Source of the DNA: an alpha proteobacterium SCGC AAA536-G10
GTDB lineage: Bacteria; Pseudomonadota; Alphaproteobacteria; Puniceispirillales; Marisalimonadaceae
NCBI GenBank assembly: GCA_000384615.1
Contig: ARQU01000006.1
Coordinates: 71,876-122,562 of the forward strand
Reading direction: 5' to 3'
DNA length: 50,687 bases
Part shown: positions 42,371 to 50,687 of the stretch, piece by piece
Layout: each line of letters opens with the position of its first letter
Position numbering within the stretch: the stretch's first letter is position 1
Notes under the pieces: model-generated
Database searches by the model: none
What the model saw: the letters and a program-made list of their open reading frames with translations, nothing else
What the model was told of the DNA's origin: nothing
Translations under genes and position numbers: made by a program

Positions 42371-43525
42371 TTATTTTTTTATTGTTTTTAGAACTTCTTC
42401 TGTATGTTCACCTAGTAAAGGTGGGGGTCTGTAAAGTTGTGATGGTGTTTCAGATAATTTAACTGGGAAACCTGTCATTTTTATTTGTCTATCTTCGGGG
42501 CCGTTTGAGCTTATAACCATATCAGTGTCTTTTATTAATTGACTATTAAGAGCCTCTGGTAGTGAAACAATTTTAGCTGCAGGACAACCTGCTTCATTGA
42601 GTTTTTTTATCCAGTAATCTGACGATTTCAAGACCATTTTTTTATTTACAATTTTATTTAGACTGTCTCTATTTTTCATTCTATTTGCATTATTTTTATA
42701 TAAGTCATCCTCTAACAAATTTGTTAAATCAGTACTTTTAAGGAATATATCACAAAACTTATCACTTGCTGGAGCTACAGCTATCTCACCATCAGATGTT
42801 TGAAAGATCCCATAAGGTGCTAAAATAGGATGATTATTACCAGATTTTTTTGGGGCTTTACCAGTAACAAAGCTCTCAGATGATAAATACGCCATCATTG
42901 ATATTAAACCTGATGTAAGACAAGACTCAACTTGTTGCCCTTTTCCTGTTTGAACTCTTGAATATAAAGCGCTCACAATTCCGAAAGAACAATATAGACC
43001 AGCCACTAAGTCTGATATAGGCATAGCTGCTCGCATTGGACCACTTTCTTCAGTACCATTTAATGACATAAATCCACTTAATGCTTGAGCTATGAAGTCA
43101 AATGCTGGTCTGTCGCTCATTTCTCCTTTACTTCCAAAACCATTTACAGAAGCACTAATAAGCTTTGGATTAATTGATTTTAAAGTTTTATAATCAAAAC
43201 CCATTTTATTAAAAACTCCAGCCTTAAAATTTTCTACTACAACGTCTGCATCACTAAGCAAAGATTTTAATAACTCTTTATCGCTTTCTTTATATAAATC
43301 TAAAATTATGGATTTTTTATTTCTATTGAACTGAGCAAAATAAGAACTATAGCCGTCAACCATGTCACCCTGATTTCTTACATTATCACCTTTAGGTGGT
43401 TCTATCTTAATTACTTCTGCTCCCATGTCAGCTAAAAGCATTGTGCAAAAAGGACCGGACAGCACTCTTGTCAGATCAATAACTTTTATACCAGAAAGTG
43501 CACCATTAAAATTTTCTGAAGTCAT
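42371..43525 (-). CDS. Class III CoA-transferase (CaiB/BaiF family)
   Basis: This 384-residue protein has VIDLTRVLSGPFCTMLLADMG at the start, IKIEPPKGDNVR, and the catalytic Asp in RPAFDFIAQALSG (D143), then LVAGLYCSFGIVSAL. These enzymes move CoA between acyl-CoA and a free carboxylate (formate/oxalate, succinate/itaconate or malate). Here it probably activates the imported acid. The ATG directly follows the TAA of the lyase gene. Confidence 0.9.
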   Translation of the reverse strand: MTSENFNGALSGIKVIDLTRVLSGPFCTMLLADMGAEVIKIEPPKGDNVRNQGDMVDGYSSYFAQFNRNKKSIILDLYKESDKELLKSLLSDADVVVENFKAGVFNKMGFDYKTLKSINPKLISASVNGFGSKGEMSDRPAFDFIAQALSGFMSLNGTEESGPMRAAMPISDLVAGLYCSFGIVSALYSRVQTGKGQQVESCLTSGLISMMAYLSSESFVTGKAPKKSGNNHPILAPYGIFQTSDGEIAVAPASDKFCDIFLKSTDLTNLLEDDLYKNNANRMKNRDSLNKIVNKKMVLKSSDYWIKKLNEAGCPAAKIVSLPEALNSQLIKDTDMVISSNGPEDRQIKMTGFPVKLSETPSQLYRPPPLLGEHTEEVLKTIKK

Positions 43526-44464
43526 TTATGCTCCAACAGCCGTAGGTACTTCGTCCATAGAGTAAGACAATAATCTGTGGCCTGCTCTCATAACCTGACC
43601 AGGTAATTTATGACCGACTAATTTTTCTACTTTTTTAGCAATTGAAATCATCTGATCTAAATCTATTCCAGTTTCTATTCCCATTTCATGAAGTAAATAA
43701 ATAAGATCTTCAGAGCAAATGTTACCCGTTGCATTTGGAGCAAAAGGACATCCTCCCATCCCACCAAAGCAACTTTCGTAGTCAGTTATTCCCTCATTCA
43801 ATCCAGTCATAACATTAGCAAGACCAACACCTCTAGTGTTATGAAAGTGAAGGGTAATTTCTAAATCTGGAACTTTGTCCCTTATTGCGTGAATAGCGTC
43901 TATTACTACCGGTGGTGTCGCCATTCCTGTAGTATCTCCCAAAGTAACACCTTTAAAACCCATTAATTTATATTCATTAGAAATTTCAGCTAATTTTTTT
44001 GCTGTAACATTGCCCTCAAATGGACAGCCAAAGGCAGTGGCTATATCACCTTGAACTGGTATGTTATTTTTACCTGCAATATCTGCAATTTCTTTGAATC
44101 CAGTCAAAGAATCTTGTACACTTCTATTTACATTCTTCTTATTATGGCTTTCTGAAGCGGAAAGAAAAACAACAATTTCATCAAGTTTTGCATCAACAGC
44201 CCTCAATGCTCCTTTTGCATTAGGCACTAATGCTGCTAAAGTGGTTTTGGGGTTTCTTTTTACATTTTCTAGAATCATTGCGGCGTCAGCTAATTGTGGA
44301 ATTGCTTTTGGGGACACAAAAGATGAAACTTCAATTCTTTGAAAACCTGCATCTGTAAGATTGTTAATTACATCGATCTTATCCTCTGTTTTTAATATTG
44401 TACTTTCAGATTGAAATCCATCTCTAGGTCCAACTTCTGTAATTTTAACTTGTTCAACTTTCAT
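43526..44464 (-). CDS. HMG-CoA lyase family enzyme
   Basis: This roughly 312-residue TIM barrel has TEVGPRDGFQSE (R14, D15), LHFHNTRG (H206, H208) and GGMGGCPFAPNATGN with the catalytic Cys (C239), as in hydroxymethylglutaryl-CoA lyase, which yields acetyl-CoA and acetoacetate. Related lyases cleave other 3-hydroxyacyl-CoAs. The start is ATG 44464 because GAGG lies 6 bases before it; an in-frame ATG at 44476 includes that site. It is first in a six-gene operon and divergent from the TRAP transporter. Confidence 0.9.
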   Translation of the reverse strand: MKVEQVKITEVGPRDGFQSESTILKTEDKIDVINNLTDAGFQRIEVSSFVSPKAIPQLADAAMILENVKRNPKTTLAALVPNAKGALRAVDAKLDEIVVFLSASESHNKKNVNRSVQDSLTGFKEIADIAGKNNIPVQGDIATAFGCPFEGNVTAKKLAEISNEYKLMGFKGVTLGDTTGMATPPVVIDAIHAIRDKVPDLEITLHFHNTRGVGLANVMTGLNEGITDYESCFGGMGGCPFAPNATGNICSEDLIYLLHEMGIETGIDLDQMISIAKKVEKLVGHKLPGQVMRAGHRLLSYSMDEVPTAVGA

Positions 44465-44533
44465 GTAAAACCTCATTTGGTTAAATTTGAATTATTAGAG
44501 AATAAGATTTATTAAAAAAAATACAACAATCAC

Positions 44534-44562
44534 TTGACCTTTTTTATAATTCGTAATGATAT
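44534..44562 (+). promoter_or_regulatory. Candidate sigma-70 promoter of the TAXI-TRAP operon
   Basis: TTGACC (44534-44539), an exact 17-bp spacer and TGATAT (44557-44562) end 31 bp before the binding-protein ATG. Confidence 0.55.
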
Positions 44563-44593
44563 TTAATATTAATACTTAAATTTGGAGGATTTT

Positions 44594-45550
44594 ATGAAAC
44601 GTATTTCAGGAGCAATTTTAATTGCCTCATCGCTTTTAGTTACGTCATCAATAGCTAATGCAGACCAATTTCTTAGAATGGTATCAGGACCATCTGGAGG
44701 ATCTTGGTATCCACTTGGCGCCAAAGTAATGCAAGTAATGGAAACTAGCATAAAAGGTGTTTCAACTTCTAATACTTCTGGTGGTGGTATTTCCAATGTT
44801 ATGTCAGTTGATGGAGGTGATGCTGAAATTGGATGGACCTATGCGCATACTGTTGCTAATGGATACTCAGGAAAGGGTAAATTCAAAAAACCGCATAAAA
44901 ACGTCAGATATTTTGCCACACTCTATCCTGCAGCATTTCAGGTTGCAGTTAGAGCTGATTCAAAGATTAAAGGTTTTGAAGATATGAAATCAGCAAATAT
45001 CAGTCCTGGCAAACCAAAATGGACTGGAACAGCATTTTGTGAGTCTATTATAAAAGATTATGGCTATGATTTTAGTACTATAAAAAAGAATGGTGGTGTA
45101 GTTCATATGGTTAGTTATAAAGAATCAGTCGCATTGATGAAAGATGGACAAGCTGATGTTTTTATGGCTGCCACTTCAGTACCTCAAGCTAGTTTTATTG
45201 AGTTAGAAAATAGTCCAGGTATAAGATTTATTGGCTTGCCTAAAGATAGAATAGACAGAATTGTTAAAAATAATCCTGGATATATCTATGGAAAAATTCC
45301 AGCAAGCGCATACAAATCTCTTGATAAAGACATACCTACTTTAGGAATTGTTACTTCGATGATAGTTCATAAAGATTTATCTGACGATTTAGTCTACAAG
45401 ATGACAAAAGTTTTCTGGGAAAATCATGCTGAATTTGTAAAAGTTAAGGGTGTTTGGAAAAAAGTGTTAATGAAAGATGCTGTTAACGGTGCTGCTGTAC
45501 CTATTCATTCAGGTGCTGCAAAGTACTACAAAGAACAAGGCGTAATGTAA
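44594..45550 (+). CDS. TAXI family TRAP transporter substrate-binding protein
   Basis: This roughly 318-residue periplasmic protein has a Sec signal peptide (MKRISGAILIASSLLVTSSI, cleavage near ANA). RMVSGPSGGSWYPLGAKVMQVME is the TAXI N-terminal motif, and GWTYAHTV and DMKSANISPGKP follow the family. TAXI proteins deliver substrates to fused TRAP permeases; known ligands include glutamate and organic acids. The start is ATG 44594 with GGAGG; the TTG at 44582 precedes that site. A C10 hairpin after the stop separates it from the permease gene. Confidence 0.92.
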   Translation: MKRISGAILIASSLLVTSSIANADQFLRMVSGPSGGSWYPLGAKVMQVMETSIKGVSTSNTSGGGISNVMSVDGGDAEIGWTYAHTVANGYSGKGKFKKPHKNVRYFATLYPAAFQVAVRADSKIKGFEDMKSANISPGKPKWTGTAFCESIIKDYGYDFSTIKKNGGVVHMVSYKESVALMKDGQADVFMAATSVPQASFIELENSPGIRFIGLPKDRIDRIVKNNPGYIYGKIPASAYKSLDKDIPTLGIVTSMIVHKDLSDDLVYKMTKVFWENHAEFVKVKGVWKKVLMKDAVNGAAVPIHSGAAKYYKEQGVM

Positions 45551-45561
45551 TTTCAAATTTT

Positions 45562-45594
45562 GAAAGGCACATACTTGTGCCTTTCTTTAATTTT
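45562..45594 (+). terminator. Terminator/attenuator hairpin between binding protein and permease genes
   Basis: GAAAGGCACA (45562-45571) and TGTGCCTTTC (45576-45585) form a perfect 10-bp stem with a TACT loop, followed by TTTAATTTT. It is expected to terminate part of the transcripts, so that the binding protein is made in excess of the permease. Confidence 0.75.
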
Positions 45595-45608
45595 CATCTT
45601 TTAAAAAT

Positions 45609-47624
45609 ATGTCACAAACTTCAAAAAAGCTAGTTTACAATGAAGTTAAAGAAACAAGTTTCTTTGATGAATTGTTGGAATGGAATAAAGACAAATCAGT
45701 ATATTATTGGATTTTAGTTATTTGTTCTTGGCTTTCAGTTGGTTTGGCTTTTTATCATCTTTTCGTTGCAGTTTACGGAACACCAGAAGGTCGATCATTT
45801 AGATCCATCCACCTATCAGCAATGATGGTGTTAGCAGTGTTTATATACCCACTCTTTAGAAACAGTGTAAAGGATCCAATAGTTTTAGAAAAAGATCGAA
45901 AGGGAAATTTTTATAGAATTTTTGGCTTCTCGTATGACCTTGTAATTATCCTATCAATAATATTTGTTCAATTATGGACAACTTGGGATGTTGAAAATTT
46001 CATGATGAGATATGGTGATAAATATATTGGTGATATAATAGTCGGATCCATTCTTATTTTTATAGTTTTAGACGCAACCAGACGTGCAGTTGGTTGGGCA
46101 ATGGTCTTTGTTGCAGGTTTTTTTATGCTACATGCATTATACGCTCATAAATTTTTTGGTTTTTTTTATGGTCCACCAACAAGGTTGGCTAAATATATAG
46201 ACACTTTATTTATGACTTCGGATGGAATATACGGTATACCACTATACGTAGCCTCGACGTATATAGTATTGTTCATAATATTTGGTGGAATTTTAATTAG
46301 ATCTGGGGTTGGAAGATTTTTTGTTGACTTAGCGGTCGCTTTGACTGGGCATAGAACTGGTGGACCTGCGAAAGCAGCAGTTGTAGCTTCTGGAATGACA
46401 GGGACTGTATATGGTTCTGCTGTTGCAAATGTTGTAACTACTGGTTCTTTTACAATACCCCTTATGAAAAATTATGGATATAGAGCAAAATTTGCTGCAG
46501 CAGTTGAAGCTTGCGCGTCTTCTGGAGGTCAAATAACGCCTCCGATAATGGGAGCCGCAGCTTTTATAATGGCAGAATTTTTAGAAGCTCCGTATTCGTA
46601 CGTAATTCTTGCAGCTATAATTCCCGCTTTTTTATATTTCACAACAATTTACTTCATGGTTCACATAGAAGCTGAAAAGCACGGAATAGAAAAAATTGAT
46701 AAATCTATGCTGCCTAATGTCATTGAGGTATTAAAAGGTGGAGGACATATGTTGCTTTCACTTGTTGTGCTAATAGGCCTATTGATTTATGGGAAAACTG
46801 CAATGACTGCTGGTTTTTGGAGTATTGTCTCAGTCATAATCTTAAGTTTTATTAAAAAAAGTACAAGAATGTCAGTTGTAGATATTCTTGGAGCGTTTGA
46901 AAGTGGTATTAAATCAACAGTACCTGTTACCATTGCCTGTGCTTGTGCTGGAATAATTATTGGCTCTGTATTTGTTTCTGGTCTTGGTCTAAAATTCACA
47001 CAATCAGTAATAGATTTATCTGGCGGAGTACTATTTATCTTACTTTGTCTTACTGCTATTTCAGCAATTATTCTAGGAATGGGTATGACAACTACAGCAG
47101 TTTACATAACTGTCGCAGCCCTAATTGTTCCATCCTTAATTGAAGCTGGAATAATCCCTATCGCAGCACATATGTTTGCTTTTTATTTTGGAGTTGTATC
47201 AACTATAACACCTCCTGTAGCTCTAGCTTCATTTGCAGGAGCAGCCATTGCTAAGTCACCACCAATGGCAACTGCAGTTGAATCTAGTAAAGTAGGAATT
47301 GCTAAATATATTGTACCTTTTGCTTTTGTTTATAATCCTTCACTATTAATGGAAGGGCCAATAATTTGGAGTTTGTATAGTCTTATTGCTGTTCTAATGG
47401 CTTACTGGTTAATGACGCTTGGTCTTGAGGGATGGTTTAATGGTAAATTAAATACCTACAAAAGAACTCTAGTTTTATTGGGTTCAGTGACTTTATTAAT
47501 ACCACCCTTAGAAATAATTTATAATTTAAATGGTTTTTACTATAATTTAGTTGGAGTTTTAGTTTTATTAATTATTTATTTTTTACAAGATAAATTAACT
47601 TTTAAATCAAAGGTAACAACATGA
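45609..47624 (+). CDS. TRAP transporter fused permease (4TM/12TM)
   Basis: This 671-residue protein joins the small (DctQ-like, about residues 30-200) and large (DctM-like) TRAP subunits. Key stretches are VVASGMTGTVYGSAVANVVTTGSFTIPLMK and ASSGGQITPPIMGAAAFIMAEF (shown in part), both typical of the TAXI-associated fusion, and GVVSTITPPVALASFAGAAIAK in the C-terminal half. It is a secondary, Na+-driven importer with about 16 or more segments. It overlaps a small membrane protein gene by 4 bp. Confidence 0.92.
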   Translation: MSQTSKKLVYNEVKETSFFDELLEWNKDKSVYYWILVICSWLSVGLAFYHLFVAVYGTPEGRSFRSIHLSAMMVLAVFIYPLFRNSVKDPIVLEKDRKGNFYRIFGFSYDLVIILSIIFVQLWTTWDVENFMMRYGDKYIGDIIVGSILIFIVLDATRRAVGWAMVFVAGFFMLHALYAHKFFGFFYGPPTRLAKYIDTLFMTSDGIYGIPLYVASTYIVLFIIFGGILIRSGVGRFFVDLAVALTGHRTGGPAKAAVVASGMTGTVYGSAVANVVTTGSFTIPLMKNYGYRAKFAAAVEACASSGGQITPPIMGAAAFIMAEFLEAPYSYVILAAIIPAFLYFTTIYFMVHIEAEKHGIEKIDKSMLPNVIEVLKGGGHMLLSLVVLIGLLIYGKTAMTAGFWSIVSVIILSFIKKSTRMSVVDILGAFESGIKSTVPVTIACACAGIIIGSVFVSGLGLKFTQSVIDLSGGVLFILLCLTAISAIILGMGMTTTAVYITVAALIVPSLIEAGIIPIAAHMFAFYFGVVSTITPPVALASFAGAAIAKSPPMATAVESSKVGIAKYIVPFAFVYNPSLLMEGPIIWSLYSLIAVLMAYWLMTLGLEGWFNGKLNTYKRTLVLLGSVTLLIPPLEIIYNLNGFYYNLVGVLVLLIIYFLQDKLTFKSKVTT

Positions 47625-47806
47625 ATAAAATATTTATGGGAAAACCAATCCATTGGCTTATGATTGTTATTACAACCGCAATTATATTTTCTTGTGGTTT
47701 AAATAAAATGCATGTCAGTAACTTTAATTTATTTATTTCTATTATTTTTATTTCAATTGCAATATTAATTTTTTTAATATTAAAGACTTCAAAACAAAAA
47801 AATTGA
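47621..47806 (+). CDS. Small two-TM membrane protein of the TAXI-TRAP operon
   Basis: This 61-residue protein has hydrophobic segments at about 11-28 and 36-55, and a basic tail (KTSKQKN). The ATGA overlap with the TRAP permease argues for coupled translation and association with the transporter. I recognise no family. Function unknown. Confidence 0.6.
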   Translation: MNKIFMGKPIHWLMIVITTAIIFSCGLNKMHVSNFNLFISIIFISIAILIFLILKTSKQKN

Positions 47807-47868
47807 ATACTATAAATATATCGTTATGGTCATATTAATTTTAAAAGTTAATATTTTATAGGTATGTA

Positions 47869-49428
47869 ATGGCAATAAAAAAAGAGCCAAAAATTCTTTT
47901 AAAAGCGTCTAAAATAAATAAATCTTTTGGTAATTTCGTTGCTAACAAAGATATTGACATATCTATAGCTAAGGGAGAAATTCACGCTCTCTTAGGTGAA
48001 AATGGTGCTGGTAAATCAACACTTGTAAAAATTTTTTACGGTGTTTTAAAACCAGATAAAGGAACCATAGCAATTAATGATAATGAAGTTTCTATACCCT
48101 CCCCTAATTCTGCCAGAAAAAATGGAATTGGAATGGTATTTCAACATTTTTCCTTATTTCCCGCACTTACAGTTGCTGAAAATATTTTAATAGCGCTAGA
48201 CAAAAAAATTAAATTCAAAGATTTAATTTCAGAAATTTCAAAACTTTCTAAAGAATGGGAACTATTTGTTGATCCTTTGAAAAGGGTCAGTGAGCTCTCA
48301 GTTGGAGAACAACAAAGAGTTGAAATAATAAGATGTTTGATGCAAAACCCAAAATTATTAATTATGGATGAACCAACATCTGTTCTAACACCTCAAGAAA
48401 TTGCAAATCTATTTAAAGTTTTGAAACGTTTAGCATCTTCAGGTTGTTCTATTTTGTATATAAGTCATAAATTAGAAGAAATCATAGAATTAGCAGATCA
48501 AGTGACTATCTTAAAATCTGGTAAATCAATAGCTACAATTGATGCAAAAAAAACAAATACTAAATTTCTTGCTGAAACCATGGTTGGAAAAGAAATTACT
48601 GATTTAAAAAAAACAAAATCTATGAACGTTACTAAAGACATCGCTTTGGAATTAAAAGGTTTGAACAAAGCTAAAGAAACAGATTTTGGAATATCTCTAA
48701 AAAATGTAAATCTAAAAGTGAACTATGGTGAAATATTAGGTGTTGCAGGTATTGCAGGTAATGGTCAAGTAGAATTAATGGAAATATTAAGCGGTGAAAC
48801 ACAATGTGAAAAAGAAAATCACATTTTGTTGGAAACTCAACCTATAGGGTTTAAAAATATTACAGAAAGAAGGCTATTAGGGATAGAAACTATTCCTGAA
48901 GAAAGAACACTTCATGCTACAGTTCCAAATTTCACAATTGCCGAAAATACTTTTCTCACATATTTTTTTAAATACCCTAAAGCTAACAATATAATTTCAA
49001 ATTTATTAAATAATCCTCAAAACAGTAAAATTGAGAGTGAGAATATAATAAAGGATAATGATGTTCGATGTCCCGAAGCAAATCCTTTAGCAAATCAATT
49101 GTCGGGAGGTAATTTACAGAAATTTATCTTAGGACGATCATTAGCAAACAATCCTAAAGTTGCAATCTTTTCACAACCTACTTGGGGAGTTGACATAGGT
49201 GCTGCGACGTCAATAAGACAAAAATTATTGAACTTATCCAATAGTGGAAAAGCTGTAATTCTTATAAGCCAAGATTTAGAAGAAATATTTGAATTATCCG
49301 ATAAAATTTGTGTAATAAATGATGGAGCGTTAAGTAAGATTTTGCCAGTAGCTCAAATCACTGCTGAGGATGTTGGATTGTTGATGGGTGGTAAATTAGA
49401 AACTTCTAATGAAATGGAAACAACATAA
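47869..49428 (+). CDS. ABC transporter ATP-binding protein, nucleoside/BMP (YufO-like) or sugar class
   Basis: This 519-residue protein has two ABC domains. Domain 1 is canonical: Walker A GENGAGKS (43-50), signature LSVGEQQRVEI, Walker B LLIMDEPTSVLTP. Domain 2 has the variant Walker A GVAGIAGNGQVEL and signature LSGGNLQKF, normal for this class. The class imports nucleosides/purines (YufO) or sugars (RbsA); the two permeases that follow are of the YufP/YufQ type, favouring nucleosides or similar. No binding protein is upstream in this window. Confidence 0.9.
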   Translation: MAIKKEPKILLKASKINKSFGNFVANKDIDISIAKGEIHALLGENGAGKSTLVKIFYGVLKPDKGTIAINDNEVSIPSPNSARKNGIGMVFQHFSLFPALTVAENILIALDKKIKFKDLISEISKLSKEWELFVDPLKRVSELSVGEQQRVEIIRCLMQNPKLLIMDEPTSVLTPQEIANLFKVLKRLASSGCSILYISHKLEEIIELADQVTILKSGKSIATIDAKKTNTKFLAETMVGKEITDLKKTKSMNVTKDIALELKGLNKAKETDFGISLKNVNLKVNYGEILGVAGIAGNGQVELMEILSGETQCEKENHILLETQPIGFKNITERRLLGIETIPEERTLHATVPNFTIAENTFLTYFFKYPKANNIISNLLNNPQNSKIESENIIKDNDVRCPEANPLANQLSGGNLQKFILGRSLANNPKVAIFSQPTWGVDIGAATSIRQKLLNLSNSGKAVILISQDLEEIFELSDKICVINDGALSKILPVAQITAEDVGLLMGGKLETSNEMETT

Positions 49429-50504
49429 TGATCACTTTTATACCAAGGGATAAAATTTCCGAAAACTGGACAATCATCGGCCCGATTTTATCAATTTTTT
49501 TAACAGTTTTTTTTGGTTTATTAATTTTTACTTTTCTTGGGTACAATCCTTTAGAAACTTTATATCAAATATTTCTATCCCCTTTTTCAAGAATTGACAG
49601 AATAAGTGATATTTTTGTTAAGGCATGTCCCTTGATTATTGTTGGAATTGGTTTGATGTTGTGCTTCAGAGCTAATGTATGGAATATTGGTGCTGAAGGT
49701 CAATTCATAATGGGAACACTACTTGCGGGCTCTTTTGCTTTGTTATTCCCTAGCGTAGAAACAAAATTCTTTATATTTATTATGATAGTTATTGGTTTTA
49801 TAGGGGGTGCCTTGTGGGCATTTATTCCTGCAATTCTAAAAACGAAGTTAAATGTAAACGAAATATTAGTTAGTCTAATGCTTGTTTACGTGGCAATGTT
49901 GTTTATAGATTTTATTGTAAGGGGTCCATTAAGAGATCCAATGAGTTTTGGGTTCCCATTATCTAAACCGTACCCTGAAGGAGCTATAATCAATAAGATT
50001 CCATTTCCCAGTATAGGCTATTTAGGACAACTTCATTATGGCGTTTTATTTATAATATTATTAATTCCAATTTCATGGCTTTTTGTAAATAAAACGTTGA
50101 GTGGTTTCAAAATAAATGTGTTAGGAGCTGCTCCTAAAGCAGCAAAATTTGCTGGTTTCAAGCAAAATACCATTACAATTACTGTTTTGTTAATATCTGG
50201 TGGCTTAGCAGGTGTGGCAGGAGTAATTGAAGTTTCTGCAAACATTGGCCAATTGCAACCTGAGGTTTCTTTTGGGTATGGGTTTACTGCAATTATAGTA
50301 GCATTCCTTGGCCGATTAAATCCAGTTGGAATTTTGTTTGCTGGTATTATTATAGCAACCGTTAAGTTAGGAGCAGATAACGCACAAATGTCTATGGGAA
50401 TACCTAAAGTAGTTACTGGTTTATTTGAAGGAATACTATTGTTTTTTTTATTAACAGGAGAAACACTTCAAAAATATAAGATTAAATGGTCAAAGGTCAC
50501 TTAA
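49428..50504 (+). CDS. ABC transporter permease, YufP/BMP-type
   Basis: This 358-residue inner-membrane permease has about ten segments. FRANVWNIGAEGQFIMGTL and KTKLNVNEILVSLMLVYVA are conserved in nucleoside-type permeases, with GFKQNTITITVLLISGGLAGVAGVIEV near the C-terminus. Its ATG overlaps the ATPase stop by 1 bp. The stop TAA is directly followed by the ATG of the second permease. Confidence 0.9.
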   Translation: MITFIPRDKISENWTIIGPILSIFLTVFFGLLIFTFLGYNPLETLYQIFLSPFSRIDRISDIFVKACPLIIVGIGLMLCFRANVWNIGAEGQFIMGTLLAGSFALLFPSVETKFFIFIMIVIGFIGGALWAFIPAILKTKLNVNEILVSLMLVYVAMLFIDFIVRGPLRDPMSFGFPLSKPYPEGAIINKIPFPSIGYLGQLHYGVLFIILLIPISWLFVNKTLSGFKINVLGAAPKAAKFAGFKQNTITITVLLISGGLAGVAGVIEVSANIGQLQPEVSFGYGFTAIIVAFLGRLNPVGILFAGIIIATVKLGADNAQMSMGIPKVVTGLFEGILLFFLLTGETLQKYKIKWSKVT

Positions 50505-50687
50505 ATGGATGCATTAATATTAACAATAATAGCAACTTCTATACCTCTTTTGTTAGCAGCTACTGGTGAATTAATTACAGAAAAAAGTGGGGTTCTAAAC
50601 CTTGGTGTGGAAGGTATGATGTTAAGTGGTGCTGTAGGAGCTTTAGGAGCCGTGTTATGGTTAGGAAATCCTTATTTTGGAATAATT
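50505..50687 (+). CDS. ABC transporter permease, YufQ/BMP-type (partial at window end)
   Basis: The open frame begins at ATG 50505, right after the upstream TAA, and runs off the window after 61 codons. The sequence (IPLLLAATGELITEKSGVLN, then LGVEGMMLSGAVGA) is the conserved start of the second nucleoside-type permease. The C-terminus, and perhaps the binding protein gene, lie beyond the window. Confidence 0.85.
   Translation, partial: MDALILTIIATSIPLLLAATGELITEKSGVLNLGVEGMMLSGAVGALGAVLWLGNPYFGII

Noticed and set aside
47807-47868. Riboswitch before the nucleoside-type ABC operon
   Set aside because: Only 62 bases are available and no conserved purine or guanidine riboswitch core is visible.

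Overview
The window looks like part of a compact, AT-rich (about 30% GC by eye, not computed) genome of a free-living, probably marine alphaproteobacterium, of the streamlined HIMB59/AEGEAN-169/SAR11-like kind. Four things point that way: very short intergenic gaps with many ATGA overlaps; TRAP and ABC uptake systems; a DUF1127 gene followed by a CCTCCTCCC-loop ('cuckoo'/CcsR-like) RNA, known from Alphaproteobacteria; and a PuuD-type urate hydroxylase. The taxon is an inference. I saw no tRNA, rRNA, IS element or CRISPR array.

Layout. 1-868 (minus): a MotA/ExbB-like channel protein and a partial one-TM partner with a DUF2135-like domain. 869-1570: DUF1127 gene with a two-hairpin RNA and a strong terminator. 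1634-5727: housekeeping and accessory genes (DMT and AEC permeases, cupin, cold-shock protein with a structured leader, YaiI/UPF0178 family, NIPSNAP). 5728-9334: a small catabolic cluster (Old Yellow Enzyme, HpcH/HpaI aldolase, divergent HpaR-like MarR regulator, Ldh-family dehydrogenase). 9405-12292 (minus): secreted unknown protein, malonyl-CoA decarboxylase, serine/alanine-glyoxylate aminotransferase. 12422-18480: YdiJ-type FAD/Fe-S dehydrogenase, a BisC/TorA-like molybdoenzyme broken by a frameshift at an A8 run, and an Asp/Glu/hydantoin-racemase homologue lacking both catalytic cysteines.

18583-28881 is an almost complete purine ring-opening pathway: 8-oxoguanine/guanine deaminase, xanthine dehydrogenase (XdhA, XdhB), PuuD, HIU hydrolase, OHCU decarboxylase, a hydantoinase-type enzyme in the place of allantoinase, allantoicase and ureidoglycolate lyase. 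These would take (8-oxo)guanine and xanthine to glyoxylate plus urea, and the aminotransferase could remove the glyoxylate. 28952-34601 is a Pot-type ABC importer divergently arranged with its ATPase, whose permease operon ends with an intact racemase (allantoin/hydantoin racemase candidate) and uracil phosphoribosyltransferase. This suggests the importer carries a purine- or pyrimidine-derived ureide or hydantoin.

34604-47806 is carboxylate metabolism: an Ldh-family dehydrogenase, two AbrB-family membrane proteins around a DapA-family lyase and a GFA protein, then a six-gene minus-strand operon (HMG-CoA-lyase-like, class III CoA-transferase, crotonase, IPMDH-like, PrpF-like, AbrB) divergent from a TAXI-TRAP transporter. 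This looks like a self-contained uptake and degradation unit for an unidentified branched di- or tricarboxylate. 47869 to the end starts a BMP/nucleoside-type ABC importer (ATPase, permease, truncated second permease).
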